From Dactylosporangium sp. AC04546 (GTDB taxonomy: Bacteria > Actinomycetota > Actinomycetes > Mycobacteriales > Micromonosporaceae), in NCBI RefSeq assembly GCF_022095675.1, contig NZ_JAHYSG010000019.1:1-64000 (forward strand): 64,000 nt of DNA. The letters are read 5' to 3'. The position numbers were made by a program, and so were the translations under genes. This document shows, one piece after another, positions 50,222 through 59,282 of the stretch. Under the pieces are notes generated by a model. That model worked only from the letters and a program-made list of their open reading frames with translations, ran no database searches and had not been told where the DNA came from. Within the stretch, counting starts at the first letter, position 1, and every line of letters begins with the position of its first letter.

Positions 50222-50245
50222 CGCTGACGAACGCGTTCGTCAGCG
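50222..50245. terminator. 24-bp perfect palindrome between convergent genes
   Basis: The arms CGCTGACGAACG (50222-50233) and CGTTCGTCAGCG (50234-50245) are perfectly self-complementary with no spacer. It begins seven bases after the winged-helix stop and lies before the convergent TetR stop. A bidirectional terminator is the simplest reading; as DNA it could also be a protein site. Confidence 0.6.
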
Positions 50246-50274
50246 CCTGCACGGCGTGAGCTCCAGGTGCGTGG

Positions 50275-50946
50275 TCACTGGAGGCTCCGCATGCCGGCGA
50301 CGATGAGGTCGACGCCGGCCAGGAACTGCGCGCGGTCATCGTGGTCGCGCAGCTGGCCGGCGACGGTGTGGATGAACGGGTACGCGGCCGGATCGAGGCT
50401 TGCCCACAGGGCCGACTCGGCGCCGAGGACGTCGGCCCGGCTCGTGCCCGGCGCCTGCGAGCGGGCGTTCGCGGCGTTCTGCCCGGCGACGCCGAGGACG
50501 TAGTTCAGCAGCGCCGACGCCGCGTCGAACTGGGCGGCGGCCGGCACGCCGAGCGCCTGCACCTGCCGCCCGATGCGCTCGAAGACCTGGAGCACCGACG
50601 ACTGCGACGCGAGCCGGGCCAGCTGCGCGCCGACCCAGGGATGCACGTCGATCGCGTCGAACACGCCGAGCGCGACCGCCCGGATCGCGTGCTCCGGCGT
50701 CTCGCCGGTGGGGTCGGCCGCCAGCGCGCCGGCAAGCACGGCGTCGGTGGCCGCGGCGAGCAGCTCGTCCTTGTTCGCCACGTGCCAGTAGATCGCGCCC
50801 GGGCCGGTGCGCAGCTGCGCGCTGAGCGCCCGGAAGCTCAGTCCGCCCTCGCCGGCGACGTCGAGCAGCTCGACGGCCGCGGCGACGATGCGCTCCCGCG
50901 ACAGCGCCTCCTCGCGGCGCCCGGTGTGACGCGTCCTACTTGCCAT
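50275..50946 (-). CDS. TetR-family repressor of the DHA2 exporter
   Basis: A 223-residue TetR protein with HTH at about 30-55 (LSFRALSAQLRTGPGAIYWH, VANKDELLAA) and a large drug-type ligand pocket domain. Divergent from the MFS exporter with two matching operators in between. ATG 50946. Confidence 0.87.
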   Translation of the reverse strand: MASRTRHTGRREEALSRERIVAAAVELLDVAGEGGLSFRALSAQLRTGPGAIYWHVANKDELLAAATDAVLAGALAADPTGETPEHAIRAVALGVFDAIDVHPWVGAQLARLASQSSVLQVFERIGRQVQALGVPAAAQFDAASALLNYVLGVAGQNAANARSQAPGTSRADVLGAESALWASLDPAAYPFIHTVAGQLRDHDDRAQFLAGVDLIVAGMRSLQ

Positions 50947-50955
50947 GCCCCCATC

Positions 50956-51008
50956 TTGACACGACTGGAACGCCGTTCCAAAGTAGGGAGGTCTGGAATG
51001 ACGTTCCA
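50956..51008. promoter_or_regulatory. Double TetR operator in the exporter promoter
   Basis: TGGAACGCCGTTCCA (50966-50980) and TGGAATGACGTTCCA (50994-51008) are two copies of TGGAAyGNCGTTCCA, centre-to-centre 28 bases. A TTGACA minus-35-like hexamer (50956-50961) precedes the first. Binding would block both divergent genes. Confidence 0.85.
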
Positions 51009-51043
51009 GAGAAATGACCGGTTTGTCGTAGAGGGGGTCTCCA

Positions 51044-52483
51044 ATGAGTGCCGACGTCCTGGCCGCGCCCACGCAGGCGCGCGCCACCTCGCTGCGGGCC
51101 GTGTGGCCCGCGATCCTCGGGCTGTCCGTCGTCTTCCTGGTGGAGATGCTCGACAACTCGGTGCTGAACGTGGCCCTGCCGACCATCGCGCGCGACCTGC
51201 GCGCCTCGGCCGCCGACCTGCAGTGGATCACCACGGGGTACTCGCTGCTGTTCGGCGGCCTGATGATGGCGTTCGGGGCGGTCGCCGACCGGTACGGCAC
51301 CCGCCGGATGATGCTGATCGGGCTGAGCCTGTTCGCGCTGGCCAACCTCGCCGTGCTGGCGGTGCGGACGCCGGGTGAGCTCATCGCCGTGCGGGCCGCG
51401 ATCGGCATCACCGCCGCCATGACCGCGCCCGGCACCATGGCCCTGTGCTTCCGCCTGTTCGACGCGGAGCACCTGCTGATGCGGGCGACCTCGCTGATCA
51501 CCACGGTGGGCCTCGTCGGCCTGGCCGTCGGACCGACCGTGGGCGGCCTGGTCCTGCAGGTGCTGCCGTGGCAGGCACTGCTGGTGATGAACGTGCCGAT
51601 CGCGGCGCTCGCGCTGCTGTGCATCCGCTCCGGCGTCCCGGCCGACGACCCGGCGCACCGCAACCGCGCGCCGCTCGACCTGCCCGGCGCGCTGCTCGGC
51701 ACGGCCACGATCATGCTCGCGCTCTGGACGGCCACCCTCGTCGTCGAGGACGGCTGGAGCCACGCGACGCCCTGGCTGGCCGGTGCCGGCAGCCTTGCCT
51801 GCGCCGTCGCCTTCGTCGTCCGGGAGCGGCGCACGGCGCACCCGATGTTCGACTTCGCCCTGGTGAAGCGCCCCGCGGTCGCGTCCAGCCTGGCCTACGG
51901 CGCCGCCGTGGGCCTCGGGATGGCCGCCATCTCCTTCACCGTCTCGCTCCAACTCCAGCTCGCCTGGGGGTGGTCGCCGGCCGCGGCCGCACTCGGCAAC
52001 CTTCCGCAGGTCGTCGTCATGCTGGCGATCGGGCCGTTCGTGGAGCGCATCGTGGAGCGGCTCGGCACGCAGCGGGCCGCCGCCGCCGGCGGGTCCGCGG
52101 TCGTCGCCGGCCTGCTCATATACGGCCTGCTCGGCCGGTTCGACTATGTGTGGATCGCCGTCGCCCTCGCGCTCACCGCCGCGGGCATGCGCGTCGTGCT
52201 GACCATCGCTGGGGTCACCGTCATGCGCGGCCTCCCGGAGGACCAGACCTCCACCGGCGCCGCCCTCAGCGACACCAGCCAGGAAGTCGCCGGCAGCATC
52301 GGCATGGCGGTCGCCGGCACCATCGTCGCGGCCGCGCTCACCGGCTCACTCTCGGACATCGGCGGCAGCGCGGCCGCCACCCGCACCTTCGAGAACGCCG
52401 TCACGCTCGCGACCCTGGCCCTGACCGCCGTCTGCGCCGTGCTGGTCGGCTGGGCGGCGCGCCGCAGCCGCCGTCAGGCCTGA
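51044..52483 (+). CDS. MFS exporter, DHA2 family (14 spans)
   Basis: A 479-residue drug:H+ antiporter. Hallmarks are VFLVEMLDNSVLNVALPTIA in span 1 (DHA2 motif), FGAVADRYGTRRMMLIG (motif A, about 80-96) and the span 5 motif GPTVGGLVLQ. Exports a lipophilic drug or self-made metabolite under control of the adjacent TetR. It overlaps the convergent zinc-ribbon gene by 10 bases. Confidence 0.92.
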   Translation: MSADVLAAPTQARATSLRAVWPAILGLSVVFLVEMLDNSVLNVALPTIARDLRASAADLQWITTGYSLLFGGLMMAFGAVADRYGTRRMMLIGLSLFALANLAVLAVRTPGELIAVRAAIGITAAMTAPGTMALCFRLFDAEHLLMRATSLITTVGLVGLAVGPTVGGLVLQVLPWQALLVMNVPIAALALLCIRSGVPADDPAHRNRAPLDLPGALLGTATIMLALWTATLVVEDGWSHATPWLAGAGSLACAVAFVVRERRTAHPMFDFALVKRPAVASSLAYGAAVGLGMAAISFTVSLQLQLAWGWSPAAAALGNLPQVVVMLAIGPFVERIVERLGTQRAAAAGGSAVVAGLLIYGLLGRFDYVWIAVALALTAAGMRVVLTIAGVTVMRGLPEDQTSTGAALSDTSQEVAGSIGMAVAGTIVAAALTGSLSDIGGSAAATRTFENAVTLATLALTAVCAVLVGWAARRSRRQA

Positions 52484-52695
52484 AGCGCGGCGGGGTCGAC
52501 GTCCGTCTGCACGCCGCAGGCCGTGCACTGGATCGTGTACCGCGTGCGCAGCGGGATCAGCGGGATGAAGAACAGCGACACCTTCAGCACGCGGCGGTAG
52601 AGCGGGTGCGCCGCGGTGGTCCCGCAGCGGGCGCAGCGCAGGGTGAGCGTGCGCAGGTGCTTGACCCGCCAGCCCCAGCCGAAGATCAGCAGCAT
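52474..52695 (-). CDS. Zinc-ribbon small protein
   Basis: A 73-residue protein with CARCG near 20 and CTACG near 57, the two halves of a zinc ribbon, separated by a hydrophobic stretch (VSLFFIPLIPL) that may attach it to the membrane. Common in actinomycetes as zinc-ribbon family proteins of unknown role. Overlaps the MFS 3' end. Confidence 0.78.
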   Translation of the reverse strand: MLLIFGWGWRVKHLRTLTLRCARCGTTAAHPLYRRVLKVSLFFIPLIPLRTRYTIQCTACGVQTDVDPAALQA

Positions 52696-52736
52696 CCGTC
52701 CAACCTACGGGCAGCCTTTTTACGGGTCCCGAAATA

Positions 52737-52751
52737 GGGGTAGCCTACCCC
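52737..52751. promoter_or_regulatory. Inverted repeat upstream of the FtsX-type permeases
   Basis: GGGGTA-GCC-TACCCC is a 15-bp inverted repeat 37 bases before the permease GTG. It is the only obvious regulatory structure in that promoter. Candidate operator; the regulator is unknown. Confidence 0.55.
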
Positions 52752-52787
52752 GATCGACGAAGCTCGACGGTCGGACGGGGAGGCGAC

Positions 52788-55766
52788 GTGCTTCGACTCG
52801 TGTTCGGCGCCCTGCGGAGGCGGCGGGCGCAGGGGCTGGCGGTCCTGGTGCTCACCGTGCTGCTGTGCGCGGTGGCGGCCGCCGGGCCGCTCTACACGGC
52901 CGCGGCCGGGAGCCGGGTCGCGGCGGCCGACCTCGCCGAGGCGCCGCCGTCGCAGCGGCTGCTGTCGGTCCACCGGGCTGCACCGACCGGCGACGACCCG
53001 GCCACGGCGTTGACGGCGTTCCGCCGCGAGGTCGAGGCCCACCTCACGGATGGCGCAGGAACGGCCGGCGCCGCAACGGCCGGCTCGGGCGAAACAGCCG
53101 CGGCCGTGCTCGGGCTGACCCAGACGCTGACCGACGACACCGGCGGGTTCGGCCGGAAGGTCCCCGTCGCCTACCGCGACGGCGCCTGCCCCCACCTGCG
53201 CCTCGACGGCGACTGCCCGGCCCGCCCCGGCGAGGCGGCCCTCAGCACCCACGCCGCGAACGCCCTCGGCGTGCGGGCCGGCGGCGAGCTCGTCCTGCGC
53301 AGCCAGCCGGGTGCGCCCAAGGTACATCTGACAATCACCGCCACCTATGAACGGCAGGACCCCGGTGGCACCTGGTGGGCCGACCCGCTGTTCGGGCCGG
53401 GCCACATCGTGGCGGGCGAGGAGACGCTCGACCCGGTGTTCGTGCCGCTGGAGACGTTCGCGGGCGCCGTGCTCGACGGGCCGACCGCGGTCTACACGGT
53501 GCCGGTGTCAACGAGCCTCATCGATCGCCTCGGCACCGTCAACACCGCCCTGCGGGAGGCCGGGTTCGACACCGAGGCGCCCGGCGAGGAGCTGCTCGAC
53601 CGCGTCGCGGCGGACCGGGCCGCGACCCGTGACGGGGTGCTCGCCGGGTGGGTCGAGGCGCTCACCCTGTGCCTGCTCGCGCTCGGCATCGTCGGCCGGC
53701 ACACCGCGCAGGACCGCCGGCCCGACATCGCGCTGCTCAAGCTGCGCGGCAGCACCCGGCGGCGGATGCTCCGGCTGGTCCTGTGGCAGCACCTGCTGCC
53801 GGTCGCGTTCGCCCTGCCGGCAGGCCTGCTGCTCGGCTGGGTCGTCGCCCGGCTCGCGGCCGGCGGCGGGCCCGCCAAAGCCCTGGCGGCCGGCGGGCCC
53901 ACCGCCGAACAGCTGCCGGCGTCGGCGGCCGCCGCGGGCATCGCCGCCGCGGCCGGGCTGGTCGTGCTCGTGCTGGTGGAGGTACCACTGCTGCGAACAC
54001 CCGTCGCGGAGCTCCTGCGGCGCTCGGCCGGGCCCGCTCGCCGGTGGACCGGGGCGCTGCTCGACGTGCTGCTCGTCGCGCTCGCCGCCGCGGCCCTCGT
54101 GCAGGCGCGGTCCGGGACCGTCAAGGGCGTCGGGCTGGTCGCGCCGGTGCTCGCCGCCCTCGCCGTGGCCGGGCTGCTCGCCCGCCTGGTCACCGCGCTC
54201 GCCGGCCAGACCGGCCGGGCCGCGTTGCGCACCGGGCGGCTGTCGCTGGCGATGGCGGCGCTGCAGTACCACCGGCGGCCGGGCATCGACCGGATCTTCG
54301 CGCTCGTCGCGGTCGCGGTGGCGCTGCTCGGGCTGGCCGCGTCCGGGTACGCCGCAGCCGGCCGGGAACGGGCCGACCGCACCGCCGCCGAGCTCGGCGC
54401 CGACCGGGTGCTCACCGTACGGGCGGCCAACCAGCGGGTGCTGCTGTCGGCGGTCCGAGCGGCCGACCCCGGCGGGAAGGACGCGATGGCCGTCGCACTC
54501 GACCGCGACGCGGTGCCGCCGGTGCTGGCCGCCGACACTGCCCGGTTCGCCGCGGTGACCGGCCGCGCGCTGCCCCACCTGCCGGCCGACGAGGACGATC
54601 CGCCCGCCGCCGCCGGCACCTCGCTCATCGTCCGCGCCGTCAACGACTCGGCCGGGCCGCTGCGGCTGGTGGTCCAGCTCGTGCACGCGACGAACGGCGC
54701 CGCGGTGCGCGTGATCCTCGGGCCGCTCGACCCGGGCGAGCACGAGGCGACCGCACCCGTGGCCGGCTGCGCGCCGGCGCCCGGGTGCCGGATCGTGAGC
54801 CTGGCCGTCGCCGGTCCGTCCGATGTGGACGGCGCGCCGGGGCCGGCGCCGGCCGGGGCCGGGCTGACCGTCCGCGGGCTGCGGCAGGGCGGCCCGGCGG
54901 GCCCGGTGCTCGACGGCGGGTGGCTCGGCGACCCGCGCCGCTGGCGGTCGGCGCTGAGCGGGCCGGTCATCCTCGTCGCGCCCAAGGCGGGCGCGCTCAC
55001 GCTGCGGGTGCCTCCGCCGGCGTTCGCGGGCGACGCGGCGGTGCCCGACGCGCGGGCGTACGCCGTGGACACCCGGCTGCCGGTGCCGGCCCTGCTTGCG
55101 GGTGCGCGACCGCACGGGTGGACCTTCGGCGAGGCACTCCTGTCGATGTTCGGGGCTTCGGCGGTACCACTGGATCTCACGCCGATCGCGGCGCCGCTGC
55201 CCGTCCTCGGGCCGGCCGGGGTCGTGGCCGACCTGGCCGCCCTCCAGCGGGCACTGCCCGACCCGGTCAGCCCGGGCGAGCTCCAGGTGTGGCTGGCACC
55301 AGGGGCGCCGGGCGACGCCATCGCCGCCCGGCTCGCCGCCGCCGGGGTGGAGCTGCTCGGCAGCGAGACGGCGCGGCAGCACGAGCGGCGGCTGGCCGAG
55401 CACGGGCCGGCGTTCGCGGTGCTGTTCCGGCTGCTCGCCGCCGCCGCGGGGCTGCTGCTCGCCGCGGTGGCCGCCGCGGTCGCCGTCACCGTCGAGCAGC
55501 GCGTGCGCGCCCGCGAGGTGCGGGCCATGCGCACGCAGGGCCTCGCCGCCCGGGTCGCGGTGCGCGCCGGTGCCGGCGGCCAGCTCGCCCTGCTCGGCCT
55601 GGCCACGCTCGGCGGGCTGGCGATCGCGGCGGCGCTCGGGTCGGCCGTCCAGCCGGCCGCGCTGGCCGTCGCCGGGGTGCTGTCCGTGCTGGTCCTCGGC
55701 GGGGTGTCCGCCGGGGCGCTGATGTCCTGGACGCGGGGCGTCCGTCGCGAGGGAGCCGGGCGATGA
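52788..55766 (+). CDS. Giant FtsX-family ABC permease (first)
   Basis: A 992-residue permease. One N-terminal span (LAVLVLTVLLCAVAAAGPLY, 17-36), a large extracellular domain to about 275, three to five central spans, a second large external domain (about 530-850), then three C-terminal spans. The FtsX-like loops ALLKLRGSTRRRM and VRAMRTQGLAARV face the cytoplasm. Resembles MacB/LolCE-type permeases that move peptides, lipids or lipoproteins, but no ATPase is encoded nearby. GTG start; the stop overlaps the next gene (ATGA). Confidence 0.85.
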   Translation: MLRLVFGALRRRRAQGLAVLVLTVLLCAVAAAGPLYTAAAGSRVAAADLAEAPPSQRLLSVHRAAPTGDDPATALTAFRREVEAHLTDGAGTAGAATAGSGETAAAVLGLTQTLTDDTGGFGRKVPVAYRDGACPHLRLDGDCPARPGEAALSTHAANALGVRAGGELVLRSQPGAPKVHLTITATYERQDPGGTWWADPLFGPGHIVAGEETLDPVFVPLETFAGAVLDGPTAVYTVPVSTSLIDRLGTVNTALREAGFDTEAPGEELLDRVAADRAATRDGVLAGWVEALTLCLLALGIVGRHTAQDRRPDIALLKLRGSTRRRMLRLVLWQHLLPVAFALPAGLLLGWVVARLAAGGGPAKALAAGGPTAEQLPASAAAAGIAAAAGLVVLVLVEVPLLRTPVAELLRRSAGPARRWTGALLDVLLVALAAAALVQARSGTVKGVGLVAPVLAALAVAGLLARLVTALAGQTGRAALRTGRLSLAMAALQYHRRPGIDRIFALVAVAVALLGLAASGYAAAGRERADRTAAELGADRVLTVRAANQRVLLSAVRAADPGGKDAMAVALDRDAVPPVLAADTARFAAVTGRALPHLPADEDDPPAAAGTSLIVRAVNDSAGPLRLVVQLVHATNGAAVRVILGPLDPGEHEATAPVAGCAPAPGCRIVSLAVAGPSDVDGAPGPAPAGAGLTVRGLRQGGPAGPVLDGGWLGDPRRWRSALSGPVILVAPKAGALTLRVPPPAFAGDAAVPDARAYAVDTRLPVPALLAGARPHGWTFGEALLSMFGASAVPLDLTPIAAPLPVLGPAGVVADLAALQRALPDPVSPGELQVWLAPGAPGDAIAARLAAAGVELLGSETARQHERRLAEHGPAFAVLFRLLAAAAGLLLAAVAAAVAVTVEQRVRAREVRAMRTQGLAARVAVRAGAGGQLALLGLATLGGLAIAAALGSAVQPAALAVAGVLSVLVLGGVSAGALMSWTRGVRREGAGR

Positions 55767-58681
55767 TCGAGCTGATCCTGCACATGCTGCGCACCCGCCG
55801 CGGCCAGGCGGTCGCCCTCGGGCTGCTGAGCCTGCTCGCCGTCGGGGCGGCCGTCGCCGTGCCGGCCTACGTGCGGGCGGTCGACCTGCAGGTGATCCGC
55901 GGCGAGGTCGCCGGCGCCGCCGCGGCCGAGCGCACACTCACCGTGTCGACGCAGACCGGCCCGGGCGGTTCGGACCCAGCCGGGTTCGAGGCGCTCACCG
56001 CCGTCCTGCTCGACGACGTGCCGGGCCTGACAACGGTGTACTCGGTGGAGCTCGCGGCGACCGGCCTCGAGCCCGGCACCGACCGCACCACCTCCTGGGT
56101 CGTGTTCCGCCAGGACGTCTGCGCCCACCTCGACCTCGTCGCCGGGCGGTGCGTGATCGGCTCCGGCGAGATCGTCCTGAGCGAGCGGGACGCGGACCGG
56201 CTCGGCCTGTCCACCGGCGACGACGCCGTCCTGGCCGAGGCCGGCGTCATCAACGACCCGAAGCCGCCGGTGCCGGTCATGGTCGTCGGGATCTACTCGG
56301 TGCGCGCGCCCGGGGAGACCTACTGGGCCGGCCACGGCTACTTCGCGCCCGGCGCCGGCGAGCCCGTGTTCACCGGCGCCGCCACCATGGAGCGGCTCGA
56401 CCCGCAGTTCGCGACGCTCACCGTCGACGCTGTGGCCCCGCCGGCCGCGTTCGACCGCCTCGACGACCTGCGGGCCCGGCTCGACGGGCTCCAGGCGCAG
56501 GCCGCCGAGACCGCGCCCACGCTGAAGATCCAGACCGGCATCCCCGCCCTGGCCGACCGGGTGGAGCACGGCCGGGCCGTCGCGCGGCAGACCGTGCCGA
56601 TCGGCGCGGTACCGCTGATCCTGCTCGCGTACCTCACGCTGTACCTCGCCGTCGACTACGGCACCGAGGGGCGCCGCCGCGAGCTGGCCGTCGTCGCGCT
56701 GCGCGGCGCGCGCTGGTGGCACCGCCTCGTCTTCGGATTCGCCGAGCCGCTCGCCGCGATCACGGCCGGCGCCGTGGCGGGCGGCGTCGCCGGGCACCTC
56801 GCCGTCGGCGCGCTCGTCGCCTGGCGCCTGCCCGGCATCGGTACCCCGGGCTTCGGCACCGACACCCTCCTGTACGCGGTGGCGGCCGCGGCCGGCGCGC
56901 TGCTCGTCGCCCTGCTCGCCCAGCGCCGCCACCTGGTCAGCCCGGTCACCGAGCTGCTGCGGCGGATCCGTCCGCGCGGCGGCACCGCCGGCGTCGTGGT
57001 GTTCGTCGTGCTCGCGGCGCTCGCCGCGACCGCCGTCGTGCAGCTGTTCGTCACCGACGGCCAGCTCGCCGGCGTCGGCCTGCTCGCACCGGCCCTCGCG
57101 ATCGGCGCGCTCGCCTACGCCTGCTCGTGGCTGCTCGCTCCGGCCGCCCGCGCGGCCGGCCGGGCGGCGCTGCGCCGCGGCCGGCTCGACCTGGCCCTGG
57201 CCGCGCTCCAGCTGGGCCGGCGCCCGGCCGCGCAGCGGATGATGCTGCTGCTGGTCGCCGCGGTCGCCGTGCTCGGCTACGCGGTGAGCGCCGCCGACGT
57301 GGCCCGGCAGGACCGCGAGCTGGCCGCCCGCATCGGCACCGGCGCGCCGCGGGTGGTCTCGGTCGCCCCGGTGAGCCGGCACGAGCTGCTGCGCGCGGTC
57401 CGGGCGGCCGACCCGTCCGGCAGGTTCGCGATGGCCGTCGCGGAGCTGCCCGGCGCGGGCTGGGCGGTGGACTCGTCCCGCCTGCCGGCCGTCGTCGACC
57501 GGCTCCCCTCGTACGGCGGCGTGTTCGGGCTGGCGGACCTGCTGCACCCGCCCGCGCACGCCCCGGTGGTGTTCCCGTCCCGCGAGGTGAGCCTGGACGC
57601 CGTCGTGGCCGGCATCGACTCCGGTGAACGCGTACGGCTGCGGGTGGTCCTCGCGTCGCTCAGCGGCCCCGACACGACGACCCTCGACTTCGGCCTGCTC
57701 GACAACGGCCCGCGCACGTTTGTTGAGCGCGAGCGCATGTGCGACGGCGGCTGCCGCCTGGCCGCCATCAGCCTGAGCCGCGACGGTACCGGCGGCGCCG
57801 CCGACGCCTCGATCACCCTGCGGTCCCTGTCGTCGGCCGACCTGTTCGACGCGTCGCACTGGCGCGTGAGCGGCGGCTCGGTGACGGCGACGGGCGACGG
57901 CCTGACCCTCTCGGTCACCGGTCTGGTCGACTCGCCGGCGTGGCTGCAGCCCTCCGACGCGCCGTACCCGCTGCCGGTCGTCACCGCGGGCGCCGCGCCC
58001 GCCGAGGTCCCCGGCCTCGACGAGCGCGAGCTGCCGGTCCGCGCACTTGCGCGGTTCGCCGCGCTCCCCCGCGTCGGGACGGCCGGGCTGCTGGCCGACC
58101 TGGAGTACGCCGACCGCCTCGCGGTCGATGCCGGGTTGGCCCGGTCGCCGGAGGTGTGGCTGAACGCGGCCGCCCCGCCGGACGTGCTCGAACGTCTGGC
58201 CGCCGCCGGGCTGTCGGTGACGGGCGAGCGCACGGCCGGCTCGGTACGCGACCGCCTGGACCAGCAGGGCCCGGCGCTGTCCCTGTGGTTCCACCTGTGC
58301 GCGGGCTTCCTCGCGGTGGTCCTGGCCGCGGGCGGCATCGGCCTGATCGCCGCGGTCGACCGCGGGGACCGCTCCGCCGACCGCGCGGCGCTGCGGGTCC
58401 AGGGCCTGGGCCGCGACACGGTCCGCCGTGCCGCGCTGTGGACCTATCCGGCGCTGGTCGTGGCGTCCGGCGTGTGCGGCCTGGTGGTGTCGCTGGTGGT
58501 GTGGCGGCTGACGGGCTGGGCGCTGCCGGCGTTCGGCTCGACGACGGGCCTGCCCCCGCTGCCGTCGCCGCACTGGCCGTCGACGGCCGCACTCCCGGTG
58601 AGCTGGCTGTTCGGCGTGGCCCTGCTGCTGGCGGTGGCCCTGCGCACCGGCTCATTCCGCGCGGATGATGCCGTCGGCTGA
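55763..58681 (+). CDS. Giant FtsX-family ABC permease (second)
   Basis: A 972-residue permease with the same layout as its upstream neighbour (N-terminal span 15-35; extracellular domain to about 280; cytoplasmic loop AVVALRGARWWHR; second external domain about 540-830; RAALRVQGLGRDTVRR near the end). Two cysteine pairs occur in the external parts (DVCAHLDLVAGRC, CDGGC). The two probably form a heterodimer. They share sequence patterns, so a tandem duplication followed by divergence is likely. Confidence 0.85.
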   Translation: MIELILHMLRTRRGQAVALGLLSLLAVGAAVAVPAYVRAVDLQVIRGEVAGAAAAERTLTVSTQTGPGGSDPAGFEALTAVLLDDVPGLTTVYSVELAATGLEPGTDRTTSWVVFRQDVCAHLDLVAGRCVIGSGEIVLSERDADRLGLSTGDDAVLAEAGVINDPKPPVPVMVVGIYSVRAPGETYWAGHGYFAPGAGEPVFTGAATMERLDPQFATLTVDAVAPPAAFDRLDDLRARLDGLQAQAAETAPTLKIQTGIPALADRVEHGRAVARQTVPIGAVPLILLAYLTLYLAVDYGTEGRRRELAVVALRGARWWHRLVFGFAEPLAAITAGAVAGGVAGHLAVGALVAWRLPGIGTPGFGTDTLLYAVAAAAGALLVALLAQRRHLVSPVTELLRRIRPRGGTAGVVVFVVLAALAATAVVQLFVTDGQLAGVGLLAPALAIGALAYACSWLLAPAARAAGRAALRRGRLDLALAALQLGRRPAAQRMMLLLVAAVAVLGYAVSAADVARQDRELAARIGTGAPRVVSVAPVSRHELLRAVRAADPSGRFAMAVAELPGAGWAVDSSRLPAVVDRLPSYGGVFGLADLLHPPAHAPVVFPSREVSLDAVVAGIDSGERVRLRVVLASLSGPDTTTLDFGLLDNGPRTFVERERMCDGGCRLAAISLSRDGTGGAADASITLRSLSSADLFDASHWRVSGGSVTATGDGLTLSVTGLVDSPAWLQPSDAPYPLPVVTAGAAPAEVPGLDERELPVRALARFAALPRVGTAGLLADLEYADRLAVDAGLARSPEVWLNAAAPPDVLERLAAAGLSVTGERTAGSVRDRLDQQGPALSLWFHLCAGFLAVVLAAGGIGLIAAVDRGDRSADRAALRVQGLGRDTVRRAALWTYPALVVASGVCGLVVSLVVWRLTGWALPAFGSTTGLPPLPSPHWPSTAALPVSWLFGVALLLAVALRTGSFRADDAVG

Positions 58682-59282
58682 CGGCATGCCCGAGAATGTC
58701 GCTGTGTTGCCGGAGACGCCCGCGGTCGCCGCCGCGCTGTCGGTGGCGGAGCGCCACTTCTCGCCCGCACTGCTCAACCACTCGGTCCGCACCTACGCGT
58801 GGGCTGCGATGTACCGCCAGGCGCACGGCATCGCCTGCGACGAGGAGCTCCTCTGCGTGGGCTCACTGCTGCACGACATCGCGCTGACACCGTCCTTCGA
58901 CAGCCACACGGTGGCGTTCGAGGAGGCGGGCGGGGACCTGGCCCGCGTGTTCGCCTACGCCGCCGGCTGGCCGCCGCCGCGGTCCGACCGGCTCGCCGAG
59001 ATCATCGTCCTGCACATGCGCGGCGACGTGTCAGCCGACGCCGACCCGGAGGCGCACGTGCTGCAGGTGGCCACGAGCTTCGAGATCGTCGGCCGCCACG
59101 CGGACGAGTTCCCGCCGGACGCCCGGACCGCGACGGTGCGCGCCTACCCCCGGCTGGGCTTCAGCTCGGAGTTCCTGTCCGCCTTCGAGGACCAGGCGGG
59201 CCGCAAGCCGCACTGCGCGGCGGCCGCGTCGATCCGCCAGGACCTCGCCACCCGCATCACCGGCAACCCCCTGGACGCTTAG
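58665..59282 (+). CDS. HD-domain protein
   Basis: A 205-residue HD-superfamily protein. His in LLNHSVRTYAWA near 38 and the HD pair in VGSLLHDIAL near 69-70 fit the cyanamide hydratase-like / phosphohydrolase HD group; LAEIIVLHMRGD carries a further histidine. The ATG at 58665 overlaps the permease by 17 bases; 58686 (MPENVAVL) is an equally good start. Ends in an overlap of stop codons with the next, convergent gene. Confidence 0.8.
   Translation: MMPSADGMPENVAVLPETPAVAAALSVAERHFSPALLNHSVRTYAWAAMYRQAHGIACDEELLCVGSLLHDIALTPSFDSHTVAFEEAGGDLARVFAYAAGWPPPRSDRLAEIIVLHMRGDVSADADPEAHVLQVATSFEIVGRHADEFPPDARTATVRAYPRLGFSSEFLSAFEDQAGRKPHCAAAASIRQDLATRITGNPLDA

Noticed and set aside
53492..58573. A 1693-codon open frame on the minus strand opposite the FtsX genes
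   Set aside because: It is antisense to two clear permeases, is rich in Arg, Ala and Gly with no domain, and is the usual mirror effect of very high third-position GC.
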